Origin: Fictibacillus nanhaiensis
Lineage (GTDB): Bacteria; Bacillota; Bacilli; Bacillales; Fictibacillaceae
Direction: 5' to 3'
Assembly: GCA_016401345.1 (NCBI GenBank)
Contig: JAEACG010000001.1
Span: 434,001 to 498,000, forward strand
Length of the DNA stretch: 64,000 nt
Shown here one piece after another: positions 15,073 to 24,013 of the stretch. Under the pieces are notes generated by a model. That model did not search any database, was not told the DNA's origin, and saw only the letters and a program-made list of their open reading frames with translations. Positions within the stretch are counted from its first letter, which is position 1. Each line of letters begins with the position of its first letter. Made by a program: the position numbers and the translations under genes.

Positions 15073-15345
15073 CAAAAAACCTTCTCGCCCCTACTGCATT
15101 TTCACAGTAGGGACGAGAAGGTTATCCCGCGGTACCACCCTAATAGGTTCATGACATAACACGAAACCCGCTTAGTCATCCGTAGCGTGGATGAAGCGCC
15201 TGAACTTACTGCTTTTTTTCAGTCCAGGAACTCAGGGGTGATTTTCAAATACATCTCTATACTAGGCTCGCACCATTTCCTAGATCGCTTTAATAGAAAA
15301 AAGTATTTTACTGTCCCCGTCTTCGTCACATATTAATCTTAGAAA
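15073..15345 (-). promoter_or_regulatory. T-box riboswitch (isoleucine), ileS leader
   Basis: The leader contains AGGGTGGTACCGCGG on the minus strand (15122-15141), the T-box sequence that pairs with the uncharged tRNA acceptor end. The codon ATC followed by A at 15240-15242 is in the specifier position, 5' of CACCCCTGAG, and matches isoleucine. Downstream is a strong terminator stem ending in TTTTTT (about 15076-15120). Uncharged tRNA-Ile should favour the antiterminator and allow ileS transcription. Confidence 0.95.
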
Positions 15346-15375
15346 AGTATATGCGATATTTCAAAGTAATGTCAA
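15346..15375 (-). promoter_or_regulatory. ileS leader promoter
   Basis: TTGACA (15370-15375) and TATACT (15346-15351) on the minus strand are separated by 18 bases. They lie directly upstream of the T-box leader and just after the divIVA stop codon. Confidence 0.85.
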
Positions 15376-15377
15376 GC

Positions 15378-15881
15378 TTACGACTTTACTTCTTGAAGTT
15401 CATAGCCTTCAAGATTATCAGGTGCATTTAAAGAATCCCAATCATCATTCTTTAACATTTCAAGTTGTGCTTCAATCAACATTTTGAAGCGCGTTCGGTA
15501 AACGGAAGACTGCTTCTTCAATTCATCGATTTCCATTGAAATCTTACGAGATTTAGATAACGATTCGTTAATGATTCTATCGGCATTTTTTTCTGCTTCT
15601 TTTACAATTAAGCGAGCTTCTTTCGTTGCTGTGCGCTTAACTTCTTCGCCAGTTTCCTGAGCAATCAGAATCGACTTATTTAGAGTTTCCTCAATGTTTT
15701 TAAAATATGAGATCTTTTCTTCAAGGTTCTCTACCGTTTCCTCTAGTTCTTTCTTTTCTCGGATCACTGTTTCATAATCTTTGATGACTTGGTCTAAAAA
15801 GTCATTCACTTCATCTTCACTATAACCTCTGAAACCTCTTGTGAATTCCTTGTTATGAATATCCAGTGGTGTTAAAGGCAC
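15378..15881 (-). CDS. divIVA: DivIVA septum-site and cell-pole scaffold
   Basis: DivIVA binds curved membrane at septa and poles and recruits division and sporulation proteins. The conserved N-terminal domain (PLTPLDIHNKEFTRGFRGY, SEDEVNDFLDQV) is followed by a long coiled coil to about residue 150. A frame is open from an ATG at 15896, but that ATG adjoins the ribosome site GGAGGTG. The GTG at 15881 follows it at good spacing and gives the family N-terminus, for 167 residues. It ends the ylmC-H/divIVA gene string. Confidence 0.95.
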   Translation of the reverse strand: MPLTPLDIHNKEFTRGFRGYSEDEVNDFLDQVIKDYETVIREKKELEETVENLEEKISYFKNIEETLNKSILIAQETGEEVKRTATKEARLIVKEAEKNADRIINESLSKSRKISMEIDELKKQSSVYRTRFKMLIEAQLEMLKNDDWDSLNAPDNLEGYELQEVKS

Positions 15882-15957
15882 AACGGCCACCTCCATAGAT
15901 GCATTATTTTTTACCTAATTTCGACAAATTTTCTGTCATTCCTTCTATTTAAGGAAA

Positions 15958-16731
15958 TTATTTTAATAGTCCGTAACGAATACGCCACTTTTCTTTCTTT
16001 GTTGTTCCCTCAATCGCGATGAGCTTACTCCTGCCGAATCCTCTTACAGATAGCTCATCACCTTCCATCATTTCTGTTGAAACATGGTCGACGATCTTAT
16101 GATTTAATTTAACCCGTCCTTGTTGAATCAAGGGAGATGCTTTTGCGCGAGATAGGTTGTACACTTCGGCGACAATAACATCTAGTCTTAGAGAGGACAC
16201 AGTCCCGCTCTTTTCGTTATATTCAGTCTTTACTTCTGTCAATTCGTTTTCTTGGATCGTATGTAACTTAATACCTGTCTTTCCGACTTTCGTTAAGTTT
16301 AACTCGATAAATCCAGCGATCTCTGTCGCACATATGAACTGAACACGATCTCCTGAAATTAAAATATCACCATACTTCCCTCGTTTAACGCCGATGTTCA
16401 TCAAAGCCCCTAAAACATCTCTATGTTCGATGGTGGAGAATTTAGCGGGATATTGAATGTCGTAGCAGACTAATTGAAAATCATCGTTTTGAACTTCAAA
16501 GTAATCAGGATAGATCAATGCTCTTTTCCGTTCAGAAAAAGAAGAGCCTCCCCATAACGAGAGGCGTACTTCTGTATCATTTCCAACGATTGTTTTTACG
16601 ATTTCTTGTTCTCGTGGATCAAGAAAGTCAGTCAGCCTTGGACTATACCTTTCCAACACCTCAGACTTCCAGTTTAAAACTCGATCCACAAATTCATGCT
16701 CTTCTGGTCTGTAATGCTGATAGATGCTCAT
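15958..16731 (-). CDS. ylmH: YlmH, S4-domain RNA-binding protein
   Basis: YlmH is an S4-type RNA-binding protein found beside divIVA throughout Firmicutes; work in B. subtilis ties it to ribosome quality control. The 257 residues have an N-terminal RRM-like region and a C-terminal S4 domain (SLRLDVIVAEVYNLSRAKA from about residue 180, then LIQQGRVKLNHK). It is 8 bases from ylmG and is probably co-transcribed with ylmD-ylmG. Confidence 0.94.
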   Translation of the reverse strand: MSIYQHYRPEEHEFVDRVLNWKSEVLERYSPRLTDFLDPREQEIVKTIVGNDTEVRLSLWGGSSFSERKRALIYPDYFEVQNDDFQLVCYDIQYPAKFSTIEHRDVLGALMNIGVKRGKYGDILISGDRVQFICATEIAGFIELNLTKVGKTGIKLHTIQENELTEVKTEYNEKSGTVSSLRLDVIVAEVYNLSRAKASPLIQQGRVKLNHKIVDHVSTEMMEGDELSVRGFGRSKLIAIEGTTKKEKWRIRYGLLK

Positions 16732-16739
16732 AATAAGAC

Positions 16740-17021
16740 CTATATCGAACGAGCAATCATATCTGCAATCGCAGCTACTCCAAAACGAGCAAAGTGCAGT
16801 GCCATTAGAGCTACGATCGGCGAAAGGTCAATCATGCCAAGAGGTGGAATAATCTTTCGGAAAGGAGCTAGATATGGTTCAACGAGTCTAGCGATCACTT
16901 GACCGATGGATGACTCACGAGCGTTCGGAAACCAAGATAATAGTATGTACCCGATAATCATGTAATAGTAGATTTGAATAAGAGTTAGTACTACGTCTTC
17001 AACTGCATAGATCATATTCAA
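16740..17021 (-). CDS. ylmG: YggT-family membrane protein YlmG
   Basis: This 93-residue protein has two membrane segments, with the YggT motifs YILLSWFPNARES near residues 25-37 and LVEPYLAPFRKIIPP in the loop. The family is linked by gene neighbourhood to division and SepF, but its molecular role is unclear. AGGTG lies 7 bases before the TTG at 17021; an in-frame ATG follows two codons later. Confidence 0.9.
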   Translation of the reverse strand: MNMIYAVEDVVLTLIQIYYYMIIGYILLSWFPNARESSIGQVIARLVEPYLAPFRKIIPPLGMIDLSPIVALMALHFARFGVAAIADMIARSI

Positions 17022-17040
17022 TAATTTTCACCTGCCTGAT

Positions 17041-17463
17041 TTAATCTTCTTCCATCATTTCTGAAATCGTTCCAGAAACGTCAACATTTTCAGGAGTACA
17101 TAAAAATGTATTCGGTCCTAACTTTTGAATGTCACCACCGATTGCATAAACAGTCCCTGATAAAAAGTCTACGATTCTTTTTGCTTGATCATGCGGAATT
17201 CTTTGCAAATTCATAACAACAGCTCGTCGATTTTTTAATTGATCTGCGATATCTTGTGCTTCCGCATATACACGAGGTTCTACGAGTACAACCTTTACTT
17301 GTTGTTGAATACTTTGAAGACTGACTACGTTCGGTTTACCTTTTTTCGTATGAGAAGGTGTGATTTCTTCTTCTTCAGGCATTGCTTCTTCCTCATAATC
17401 ATCTTCATACTCATAATCATCTTCCAGATCAAAAAAGCGCTTGAATTTTGTTTTGATTCCCAT
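17041..17463 (-). CDS. sepF: Cell division protein SepF
   Basis: SepF polymerises into rings, binds the FtsZ tail and anchors Z-rings to the membrane. The N-terminal helix [15 protein letters not shown] is the membrane-binding amphipathic segment, followed by an acidic linker. The conserved core runs from [10 protein letters not shown] through AVVMNLQRI to [11 protein letters not shown] and NVDVSGTI. The ribosome site AGGAGGTGG precedes the ATG at 17463, so the GTG nine bases upstream is rejected. The product is 140 residues. Confidence 0.95.
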   Translation of the reverse strand: MGIKTKFKRFFDLEDDYEYEDDYEEEAMPEEEEITPSHTKKGKPNVVSLQSIQQQVKVVLVEPRVYAEAQDIADQLKNRRAVVMNLQRIPHDQAKRIVDFLSGTVYAIGGDIQKLGPNTFLCTPENVDVSGTISEMMEED

Positions 17464-17475
17464 CTGTTCCACCTC

Positions 17476-18156
17476 CTAGAATTCTTTTCCTACTAAACTC
17501 GTCCCTATTCTAATAAATGTTGCACCTTCTTCAACAGCAATCGAAAAATCGTTAGACATTCCCATAGATAGCTCTGTACAAGGAGCATGAACCAATTCTA
17601 GGTTCTGTATCTCCAATTGAAGTTGCTTTAATGTTGAGAACACGTTTCTGATTAAGGTTTCATCCTCAGTAAAAGGTGCCATAGTCATAAGCCCGACAAC
17701 CTGAATACGATCGTAGTCTTTTAATTTATCGACAAAAGCCACTACATCTTTTACTGGTAAACCATGTTTGGAATCTTCTTCCGCTACATTAACTTGTACA
17801 AAGCAAGAAACGGTTCTGTCTGCTCGTTTTTGAATCTCACTCGCTAAACTCAAACGGTCTAATGAATGAATATAGTCCACATGCTCGATAACATCTTTTA
17901 CTTTTCTTGTTTGTAAAGTTCCGATAAAGTGCCATTTAACAGGTAGATCTTTCAGAAATTCTTTTTTGGATAACAATCCTTCTATCCTGTTTTCACCAAT
18001 ATGTTCAATACCTGCTAAAACAGCGTCTTTTGTTGTCTCATTACTCACATATTTCGTCACTGCGATTAAATTAACGCCCTTTGAAGACCTGTTTTTTTTC
18101 TCGCATGCTCTTTGAATTTCATTAAAGATATGTTCTTTGTTTTCTTTGATACTCAA
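17476..18156 (-). CDS. ylmE: YggS/YlmE family PLP homeostasis protein
   Basis: YggS-family proteins bind pyridoxal 5'-phosphate and keep PLP and amino acid pools balanced; no catalytic activity is established. The 226 residues form the alanine-racemase-like barrel, with the PLP lysine in LIAVTKYV near residue 35. GENRIEGLLSK, WHFIGTLQ and STELSMGMSNDF-type motifs (here CTELSMGMSNDF) are all present. The TTG at 18156 is the likely start, with AAAGGGGA about 11 bases upstream. Confidence 0.93.
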   Translation of the reverse strand: MSIKENKEHIFNEIQRACEKKNRSSKGVNLIAVTKYVSNETTKDAVLAGIEHIGENRIEGLLSKKEFLKDLPVKWHFIGTLQTRKVKDVIEHVDYIHSLDRLSLASEIQKRADRTVSCFVQVNVAEEDSKHGLPVKDVVAFVDKLKDYDRIQVVGLMTMAPFTEDETLIRNVFSTLKQLQLEIQNLELVHAPCTELSMGMSNDFSIAVEEGATFIRIGTSLVGKEF

Positions 18157-18163
18157 TTCTTGA

Positions 18164-18985
18164 TTAATCCCCTTTCCTGCCTATATAACTCATCATTCTT
18201 CCCGTCTTGCCCTTGTCTTTACGATGCGAAAAGAACACATCATTTTGACAGCTCGTACATTGATCTGAAACGATAATATTTTCAGGCAGTACTCCAGCTC
18301 TTAAGAGAAGGATTTCATTCAGTTTCTTCAAGTTCAATTGATAGTTCCCAGCTGCATTTTTTCTATAAACAGTGTCTACAGTATCTCCATCTAAAGCTAC
18401 TTTTACTTCATTTATTACTCTATCATCTACCTCATAACAGCAATGCCCTATTGAAGGACCAATTGCGGCCAAAATTGACTTCACGTCAACACTCTCTTTT
18501 TCCTGCCAAATGTTGATCATGGCTGGTCCAATTTTTGCAACCGTCCCTTTCCATCCGGCATGAGCAAGTCCGATTAAATTATTATTTGGCGCAAAAAAAT
18601 AGAGAGGAACACAATCCGCATAAAGAGACGTTAAAAGAATATTTTCATCTGATGTATATAATCCATCTGTATCAGGTATTGCCGTATCAAAATCTAGGGA
18701 ACCTAATCCTCTGTCTTCTTTAGATACCTTTACAATATTCTCAGCATGAACTTGTTTAGATCCTACCCAATTTTCAACGGGAAATCCGATGTGTTCTGAA
18801 AATAATTTGCGGTTTTGTCGGACCTTATCTGGATCATCATTTACATGAAAACCCATGTTCATAGATTGAAAGGCCATTGTACTATTCCCGCCTTCGCGCG
18901 TTGTGAAACCCGAAAAAAGTTTAGGATTCAACTTCTGCCAACTCTGTATTGCAAGATGCTTTCCAGATCGTTCAAATGTGTTCAT
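18164..18985 (-). CDS. ylmD: Multicopper-oxidase-like / PgeF family protein YlmD
   Basis: This 273-residue protein belongs to the YfiH/PgeF (DUF152) family. Members have been described as polyphenol oxidases or purine nucleoside phosphorylases and as peptidoglycan-precursor editing enzymes, so the physiological role is unsettled. Conserved metal-ligand motifs are present: YADCVPLYFF, HAGWKGT and IGPSIGHCCYEV. AGGAGG lies before the ATG at 18985. It starts the ylmD-ylmH run after the ylmC terminator. Confidence 0.92.
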   Translation of the reverse strand: MNTFERSGKHLAIQSWQKLNPKLFSGFTTREGGNSTMAFQSMNMGFHVNDDPDKVRQNRKLFSEHIGFPVENWVGSKQVHAENIVKVSKEDRGLGSLDFDTAIPDTDGLYTSDENILLTSLYADCVPLYFFAPNNNLIGLAHAGWKGTVAKIGPAMINIWQEKESVDVKSILAAIGPSIGHCCYEVDDRVINEVKVALDGDTVDTVYRKNAAGNYQLNLKKLNEILLLRAGVLPENIIVSDQCTSCQNDVFFSHRKDKGKTGRMMSYIGRKGD

Positions 18986-19041
18986 ATGTATGTATTCCTC
19001 CTGGAAAGTTTTATCTTTATTTTACCACATTTTTAGATAAG

Positions 19042-19083
19042 AAAGAAAAAAGAACCGTTTATTTCAATTGATCAAACGGTTCT
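19042..19083 (-). terminator. Terminator at the end of ylmC
   Basis: AGAACCGTTT and AAACGGTTCT form a 10-bp stem that overlaps the ylmC stop codon and is followed by a T-rich tract on the minus strand. It separates ylmC from ylmD. Confidence 0.85.
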
Positions 19084-19343
19084 TTAACATATTCATTTAA
19101 TTCACTTGCTTCCATATGTCTTACAAGAATAACATCTGCGCCGATCTTAACTATATTTCTCCAAGGTATCACGATGTCATTTTCTCTTGCAAAAAAACCA
19201 AGCATTTTTCCTGCACCAGGGATGATGATCGCATCTATCTTTCCAGTATTTAAATTGATTTCAAGATCAGCTATGTGACCGAGCTTTTTCCCATTTGCTA
19301 CGTTAACAACATCTTTCACTTGAAAATCTGATATTTTATTCAT
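19059..19343 (-). CDS. ylmC: YlmC/YmxH family PRC-barrel sporulation protein
   Basis: This 94-residue protein is a PRC-barrel-like YlmC/YmxH family member, widespread in spore formers and of unknown biochemical role. Conserved stretches are SDFQVKDVVNVANGKKLG, VIPWRNIVKIG and DVILVR. A GGCGGGG ribosome site sits 7 bases before the ATG at 19343, so the TTG two codons upstream is not needed. It lies downstream of sigG; the B. subtilis ylmA gene at this place is absent. Confidence 0.9.
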   Translation of the reverse strand: MNKISDFQVKDVVNVANGKKLGHIADLEINLNTGKIDAIIIPGAGKMLGFFARENDIVIPWRNIVKIGADVILVRHMEASELNEYVKEPFDQLK

Positions 19344-19409
19344 CTGCAATCCCCGCCTCTCTTACAACAGTATATGAAGGACAAAGCTGTTTCATGTTTT
19401 TTGTCCAAA

Positions 19410-19438
19410 AATAAAAAACCCGTAAAAAAACGGGTTTT
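19410..19438 (-). terminator. Terminator after sigG
   Basis: On the minus strand AAAACCCGT and ACGGGTTTT form a stem around a T-rich loop, followed by TTATTTTT. It begins at the sigG stop codon. Confidence 0.85.
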
Positions 19439-20219
19439 AACTGCTTTGGATATTTTTATTCATTTGAGAGATGGCTGCTTTTTCAAGCCTTGACACTTGT
19501 GCCTGTGATATACCGATCTCATCCGCTACTTCCATTTGCGTTTTCCCTTGAAAGAAACGCATCGTTAAGATCATTTTCTCTCGATCGTTCAAACGGCGCA
19601 TTCCTTCTTTTAATGCAATTTCTTCAATCCACTGCATGTCCTTTGCTTTATCATCGCTGATTTGATCCATAACAAAGATCGGGTCGCCACCATCATTGTA
19701 GATGGGTTCGAATAATGACACTGGATCTTGGATGGCATCAAGTGCAAAGACCACTTCTTCTTTCGGTACATCTAAAGCTTCTGCAATCTGTTGTGCTGTC
19801 GGCTCCCGAGATAGTTTGTTCATAAGCTGATCTCGAACTTGCAGTGCTTTGTATGCGATATCCCTTAAGCTTCTAGAAACTCGTATCGGGTTATTGTCTC
19901 GAAGATACCGGCGAATCTCACCAATGATCATCGGAACTGCATAGGTAGAAAACTTAACATTCTGACCTAGATCAAAATTGTCTATGGACTTCATCAGCCC
20001 TATACAACCTACTTGAAATAAATCATCTACATGTTCTCCGCGGTTGTTGAATCTTTGAATGACACTCAGAACAAGTCTGAGGTTTCCGTTAACCAAAGTT
20101 TCGCGTGCATCAGGATCACCTTTATGCATCTTATCAAAAAGAATTCGCATCTCTGGATTTTTTAAAACAGGAAGCTTTGATGTGTCAACTCCGCAAATCT
20201 CAACTTTATTTCTTGTCAA
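19437..20219 (-). CDS. sigG: RNA polymerase sigma-G factor (late forespore)
   Basis: Sigma-G drives late forespore transcription. The 260-residue protein is nearly colinear with B. subtilis SigG, opening MTRNKVEICGVDTSKLPVL. Region 2 (FQVGCIGLMKSIDNFD, VKFSTYAVPMIIGEIRR) and region 4 (EEIGISQAQVSRLEKAA) are intact. Translation starts at TTG, with AGGAGGG upstream. A sigma-F/G-type promoter is visible in the 121-base gap after sigE. Confidence 0.97.
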   Translation of the reverse strand: MTRNKVEICGVDTSKLPVLKNPEMRILFDKMHKGDPDARETLVNGNLRLVLSVIQRFNNRGEHVDDLFQVGCIGLMKSIDNFDLGQNVKFSTYAVPMIIGEIRRYLRDNNPIRVSRSLRDIAYKALQVRDQLMNKLSREPTAQQIAEALDVPKEEVVFALDAIQDPVSLFEPIYNDGGDPIFVMDQISDDKAKDMQWIEEIALKEGMRRLNDREKMILTMRFFQGKTQMEVADEIGISQAQVSRLEKAAISQMNKNIQSS

Positions 20220-20252
20220 GTCTTTTCCCTCCTGCCGGGAGCTAATTTCAAA

Positions 20253-20284
20253 TTAAGTATCACCGAACGGAGGGAAATTTATGC
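20253..20284 (-). promoter_or_regulatory. Sigma-F/G-type promoter of sigG
   Basis: The minus strand has GCATA (20280-20284) and GGTGATACTTAA (20253-20264) separated by 15 bases. This fits the forespore consensus of GYWTA and GGNNANANT. In B. subtilis sigG is first transcribed by sigma-F and then by sigma-G. Confidence 0.75.
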
Positions 20285-20340
20285 AATTGTCATTTTGGAA
20301 AAAAAGATAGTATTGAATCAAAACCTATATAAAATATGTG

Positions 20341-21063
20341 CTAAACCATTTTATTAAATTCTTTTTGAAGTCTCTTTATTATTCTTTTTTCTAACCTTGA
20401 AATATAAGACTGAGATATACCGAGCATATCGGCAACATCTTTTTGTGTTTTTTCTTCACCGCCTGAAAGACCGAAGCGAAGTTCCATGATCTGTTTTTCA
20501 CGATCGTTTAATGTAAACAGTGCTTTCAATAAAAGTTTTCGATCTACATTTGCCTCAATTCTCCGCGTGATAATGTCGTCCTCAGTACCTAGAACATCTG
20601 AGAGTAAAAGTTCATTCCCATCCCAATCCACATTCAATGGTTCATCAAACGATACTTCTGAACGCGTTTTGTTGTTACGACGTAAATACATTAAGATTTC
20701 GTTCTCAATACACCTTGAAGCATAGGTGGCGAGCTTGATCTTTTTTTCTGGATTGAACGTATTTACTGCTTTAATCAAGCCGATCGTTCCAATACTTATT
20801 AAATCTTCAATGTTAATCCCTGTATTCTCAAACTTTCGTGCAATGTATACGACTAAACGGAGGTTTCTTTCTATCAAAAGAGATTTTGCAGCCTGATCCC
20901 CTGAAGGAAGTTTTTCAAGCAAAACCGCTTCTTCTTCTTTACTAAGTGGAGGCGGCAAGGCTTCGTTTCCTCCGATATAATAGATCTCATCTGACTTGAG
21001 CCCCAACTTAAATAATAACTTATACCAATACATTGTCATCTTAAGACGCCACTTGTTGAACAT
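20341..21063 (-). CDS. sigE: RNA polymerase pro-sigma-E factor (mother cell)
   Basis: Sigma-E runs early mother-cell transcription. The 240-residue protein has the inhibitory pro-sequence at its N-terminus ([21 protein letters not shown]), and the cleavage region [10 protein letters not shown] near residues 23-32 is conserved. Regions 2 and 4 are intact ([31 protein letters not shown]). It lies 54 bases after spoIIGA, which encodes its processing protease, as in the spoIIG operon. Confidence 0.98.
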   Translation of the reverse strand: MFNKWRLKMTMYWYKLLFKLGLKSDEIYYIGGNEALPPPLSKEEEAVLLEKLPSGDQAAKSLLIERNLRLVVYIARKFENTGINIEDLISIGTIGLIKAVNTFNPEKKIKLATYASRCIENEILMYLRRNNKTRSEVSFDEPLNVDWDGNELLLSDVLGTEDDIITRRIEANVDRKLLLKALFTLNDREKQIMELRFGLSGGEEKTQKDVADMLGISQSYISRLEKRIIKRLQKEFNKMV

Positions 21064-21117
21064 GTTAACTCCCCTTTCACATTATCTTCTTTTAAGTACT
21101 TTCACGTATCGCTGTTG

Positions 21118-22029
21118 TTAGGACGCTTGTACATGTTGCAGATACATCTTAGGATGAACGATTGCATCAAACTGACCTTCGCTAGATAATACCGTCCAGC
21201 TCAAGCCTATGAGACACTGCGGAGATGCTACCGATACTCCATCCTTTTCAATTTCAACAGTATCTGGTTTGATACAAGCTAAAAACTGCTGATGTCCAAC
21301 TGCACGGTACGGTACGATTCGAAGTCTGTTCAGCCAAGGATGCTCATTGTCATCTGTATTCATGGCAAGCACGTCTTTGGCAGCAGTTCGAATGGTTTCC
21401 GGAAAAGAATCACCGTGTTTGTTCATATCAAGGATCATGACAGGCATTTTAGAAATGGGATCGTATAATTTATTACCGGTATCAATAAGTCCATTTGCAG
21501 ATATCAAGATCTGGTCTATTTTGATAGTAACTTTGACAAGACTGTTGGAATCCATTTTTTCCACAGAAATATCATCTACTCTTTTCTTTGAAAAGTACCA
21601 AAGAAGAGGTACACCTGCTACAACAAACAACCAGCTGACAGGGTCTCCCATGCCTGAACTTTTTGTCGTGATAACACCATTCATAATCACAGCATCACTT
21701 TGCATAAAATAGTGAAGACCGAAAATACCTCCACCCGTTACAAAAGAAACAAAATAAAACATAGCGATATTTTTCATGACAAACTTGAAACGCTTAAAGC
21801 CAAACGCCACAATCATAATAAAAATCGATAAGATAAATTTCATGATTGGCTGTGAAAATAACATTAGTTCTGGAAAGATTACTAAAAACACATAACTTGA
21901 AGCTAATAACGAAGCGAATAGGATTCTCTTTTTCGATGCATTGCGCTTGAGCACATACGCTGTCAGAGAGATTAAAACATAATCAATGCAGAAATTAAGA
22001 AACCAAATGACATCCAAATAAAGGGTCAT
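21118..22029 (-). CDS. spoIIGA: Sporulation sigma-E processing peptidase SpoIIGA
   Basis: SpoIIGA is the membrane aspartic protease that removes the pro-sequence of sigma-E when signalled from the forespore by SpoIIR. The first 145 residues contain five membrane segments. The cytosolic protease domain carries LIDTGNKLYDP with the active aspartate D183. At 303 residues it matches the family. AGGAG-type sequence precedes the ATG. It is the first gene of spoIIG. Confidence 0.96.
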   Translation of the reverse strand: MTLYLDVIWFLNFCIDYVLISLTAYVLKRNASKKRILFASLLASSYVFLVIFPELMLFSQPIMKFILSIFIMIVAFGFKRFKFVMKNIAMFYFVSFVTGGGIFGLHYFMQSDAVIMNGVITTKSSGMGDPVSWLFVVAGVPLLWYFSKKRVDDISVEKMDSNSLVKVTIKIDQILISANGLIDTGNKLYDPISKMPVMILDMNKHGDSFPETIRTAAKDVLAMNTDDNEHPWLNRLRIVPYRAVGHQQFLACIKPDTVEIEKDGVSVASPQCLIGLSWTVLSSEGQFDAIVHPKMYLQHVQAS

Positions 22030-22103
22030 TGGTTTTCTCCTTTCTTAAATTTGAAATCAGTATAACGTATAGGTTGTTTGAAAGTCTGTCAGTTTATGAG
22101 AGA

Positions 22104-22185
22104 AGTATAGTTCTTATTTTCTCTATTTTTGTCAAAATAACTTATATGTTAGGTATACGCTTTTCGGACAAGAATATGACAAAAT
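22104..22185 (-). promoter_or_regulatory. Candidate Spo0A-controlled spoIIG promoter
   Basis: On the minus strand TTGACA (22130-22135) and TATACT (22104-22109) are 20 bases apart. This is longer than the usual 17 and recalls the 22-base spacer of the Spo0A-dependent B. subtilis spoIIG promoter. The plus strand over the -35 box reads TTTGTCAAA, a good 0A-box match. Two further 0A-like sequences, TTTTGTCATA and CTTGTCCGAA, lie about 30-55 bases upstream (22163-22185). Confidence 0.7.
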
Positions 22186-22224
22186 CTAAAACATTTTACG
22201 TTTGCTTTGTTGTTTTTGGAAGTG

Positions 22225-22352
22225 GTTGATTTCCGTTTCAGGTGCTCGCTTTCCGCGGGGCAGACGGTAAGCCACATTCGTACGTTTCACGTATAAGTGT
22301 CTCACCTGCCCGCCTGTCCCGCAGGAGTCTCCCACCTTCCACTCCAATTAAC
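22225..22352 (-). repeat. Dispersed modular repeat, copy B (128 bp, short form)
   Basis: Read on the plus strand it begins GTTGATTTCCG and ends CCAATTAAC, which is the opposite orientation to copies A and C. It shares flanks with copy D but lacks the 100-nt hairpin module; the break is clean after TCTCACCTG. It retains the smaller TACG hairpin (22273-22299). It lies in the 764-base gap between spoIIGA and ftsZ, where B. subtilis carries bpr. No gene is visible in the gap. Confidence 0.88.
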
Positions 22353-22511
22353 TGTTCAATGAAGCATTTTATAAATCTCTCTGTAGCATCATTCTACTTG
22401 TCAATATGCCTGTTGTAGAAAAAGACAAGGGGAATAATTTTTTGAAAGGCTGTTTTCCATAGAGTTATTGCTTTAAATGTTTTAATCTATTTTTATTCTC
22501 TTCCTTTGCAT

Positions 22512-22735
22512 GTTGATTGGAGCGTATGGTTGCCGACTCCTACGTGACGAGCGGTCAGTACGAAATGTGGAAGTGACTCGTTCAGCCCCGACAAGCAAAA
22601 GAGAAATGGGCTTGGAAGGCGCACTTTGCCTTCTTGACCGTTTACCTTTTGACCTCGAGGGGCTTGTCACTGCAACTAGACAGGAGGCTCACCGCACGCC
22701 CCGTGGAAAGCGAGCAATCTGGAGCGGAGATCAAC
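22512..22735 (+). repeat. Dispersed modular repeat, copy C (224 bp)
   Basis: The copy begins GTTGATTGGAGCG and ends GAGCGGAGATCAAC. It lies 159 bases from copy B in the opposite orientation and ends just before the ftsZ terminator. It carries the 100-nt hairpin module at 22572-22671, nearly identical to copy A, and lacks the TACG hairpin module. Confidence 0.9.
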
Positions 22736-22747
22736 TACTAACAAAAC

Positions 22748-22785
22748 AAAAAAGCATGCTCTCTAAAATAGAGAACATGCTTTCA
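22748..22785 (-). terminator. ftsZ terminator
   Basis: AAAGCATGYTCTC and GAGAGCATGCTTT form a 13-bp stem on the minus strand followed by TTTTGTTTTG. It begins a few bases after the ftsZ stop codon and ends the divIB-ftsZ transcript. Confidence 0.9.
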
Positions 22786-22793
22786 TTTTGTAT

Positions 22794-23981
22794 TTATCTT
22801 CTTCTGTTTCGGCTGCGGTTACGCAAGAATGTTGGAATATCAAGCGTATCTGAATCAGCGTTCGTATAAGAAGTATTTCTTGATTCTTGGCTCTCTTCAC
22901 GAGTTTGCCCTTGTTGTGACTGGCTTTGTGGTTGAGATTGACTTTGAGAAGAATGAGACTGATTAGAAGTAGGAGCTTGCTGCATTCTAGGACGCTCAGC
23001 TCTCTGTTGGTTATTAACCATCTTCTCCGTTTCGTCAAATCCAGTCGCAATAACCGTAACAAGGATCTCATCTTTCAGTTCCTCGTTAATCACGGAACCA
23101 AAGATCATGTTTACTTCAGGATCTGAAGCAGATGAAACAATATCTGCTGCTTCGTTCACTTCATAAAGACTCAAGTTAGCTCCACCAGTAATGTTCATCA
23201 ATACACCTTTTGCTCCATCGATAGATGTTTCAAGAAGTGGAGATGAAATTGCCTTTTTCGCAGCTTCAGCCGCACGGTTCTCACCAGTACCTACACCAAT
23301 ACCCATGAGTGCAGATCCGCGTTCAGTCATGATTGTTTTTACATCGGCAAAGTCAAGGTTGATCAGTCCTGGTACAGCGATCAAATCTGAAATACCTTGT
23401 ACACCTTGGCGAAGAACATTATCCGCTTCACGGAAAGCTTCTAACATCGGAGTATTTTTATCAACGATTTCTAGTAATCGATCATTCGGGATTACAATTA
23501 ATGTGTCAACTTTTTCTTTTAATACAGAGATGCCACCAACCGCTTGTGTAGAACGCTTACGACCTTCAAAAGTGAACGGTCTTGTGACAACACCAACTGT
23601 AAGAGCGCCAAGATCTTTAGCGATCTCTGCAACTACAGGGGCAGCACCAGTACCTGTACCGCCACCCATTCCAGCTGTTACGAATACCATATCAGCACCG
23701 CTAAGTGCTTCTTCGATCTGTTCACGGCTTTCTTCAGCTGCTTTTTTACCGATATCAGGATTTGCACCTGCTCCAAGTCCTCTTGTTAATTTCGTTCCGA
23801 TCTGCATTTTCACAGGTGCTTTAGAAAGATTCAAGGCTTGTGCATCTGTATTTACACAGATGAATTCTACACCTTGTACACCGTGTTCGATCATACGGTT
23901 AACAGCGTTACTTCCTCCGCCACCAACACCAATAACTTTAATTGTCGCCAATTGATCCATATTCATATCAAACTCTAACAT
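22794..23981 (-). CDS. ftsZ: Cell division protein FtsZ
   Basis: FtsZ is the tubulin-like GTPase that forms the Z-ring. The 395-residue protein has the GTP-binding signature GGGTGTGA at residues 107-114 and NxD motifs of the GTPase core. After about residue 320 comes a disordered linker rich in Gln and Ser. The conserved C-terminal peptide [15 protein letters not shown], which binds FtsA and SepF, closes the protein. AGGAGG precedes the ATG. It lies 32 bases after ftsA. Confidence 0.99.
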   Translation of the reverse strand: MLEFDMNMDQLATIKVIGVGGGGSNAVNRMIEHGVQGVEFICVNTDAQALNLSKAPVKMQIGTKLTRGLGAGANPDIGKKAAEESREQIEEALSGADMVFVTAGMGGGTGTGAAPVVAEIAKDLGALTVGVVTRPFTFEGRKRSTQAVGGISVLKEKVDTLIVIPNDRLLEIVDKNTPMLEAFREADNVLRQGVQGISDLIAVPGLINLDFADVKTIMTERGSALMGIGVGTGENRAAEAAKKAISSPLLETSIDGAKGVLMNITGGANLSLYEVNEAADIVSSASDPEVNMIFGSVINEELKDEILVTVIATGFDETEKMVNNQQRAERPRMQQAPTSNQSHSSQSQSQPQSQSQQGQTREESQESRNTSYTNADSDTLDIPTFLRNRSRNRRR

Positions 23982-24013
23982 GAGCGTTCCTCCTAATGAC
24001 TAGTTCCTTAGTG

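Noticed and set aside
22353-22511. Remnant of a protease gene (bpr) between repeat copies B and C
   Set aside because: The 159 bases have no frame with subtilase-like motifs; nothing of bpr is recognisable.
23191-23955. Long open frame (254 residues) on the plus strand opposite ftsZ
   Set aside because: It is a mirror of the ftsZ codon pattern, is antisense to an intact essential gene, lacks a ribosome site and shows no recognisable domain.
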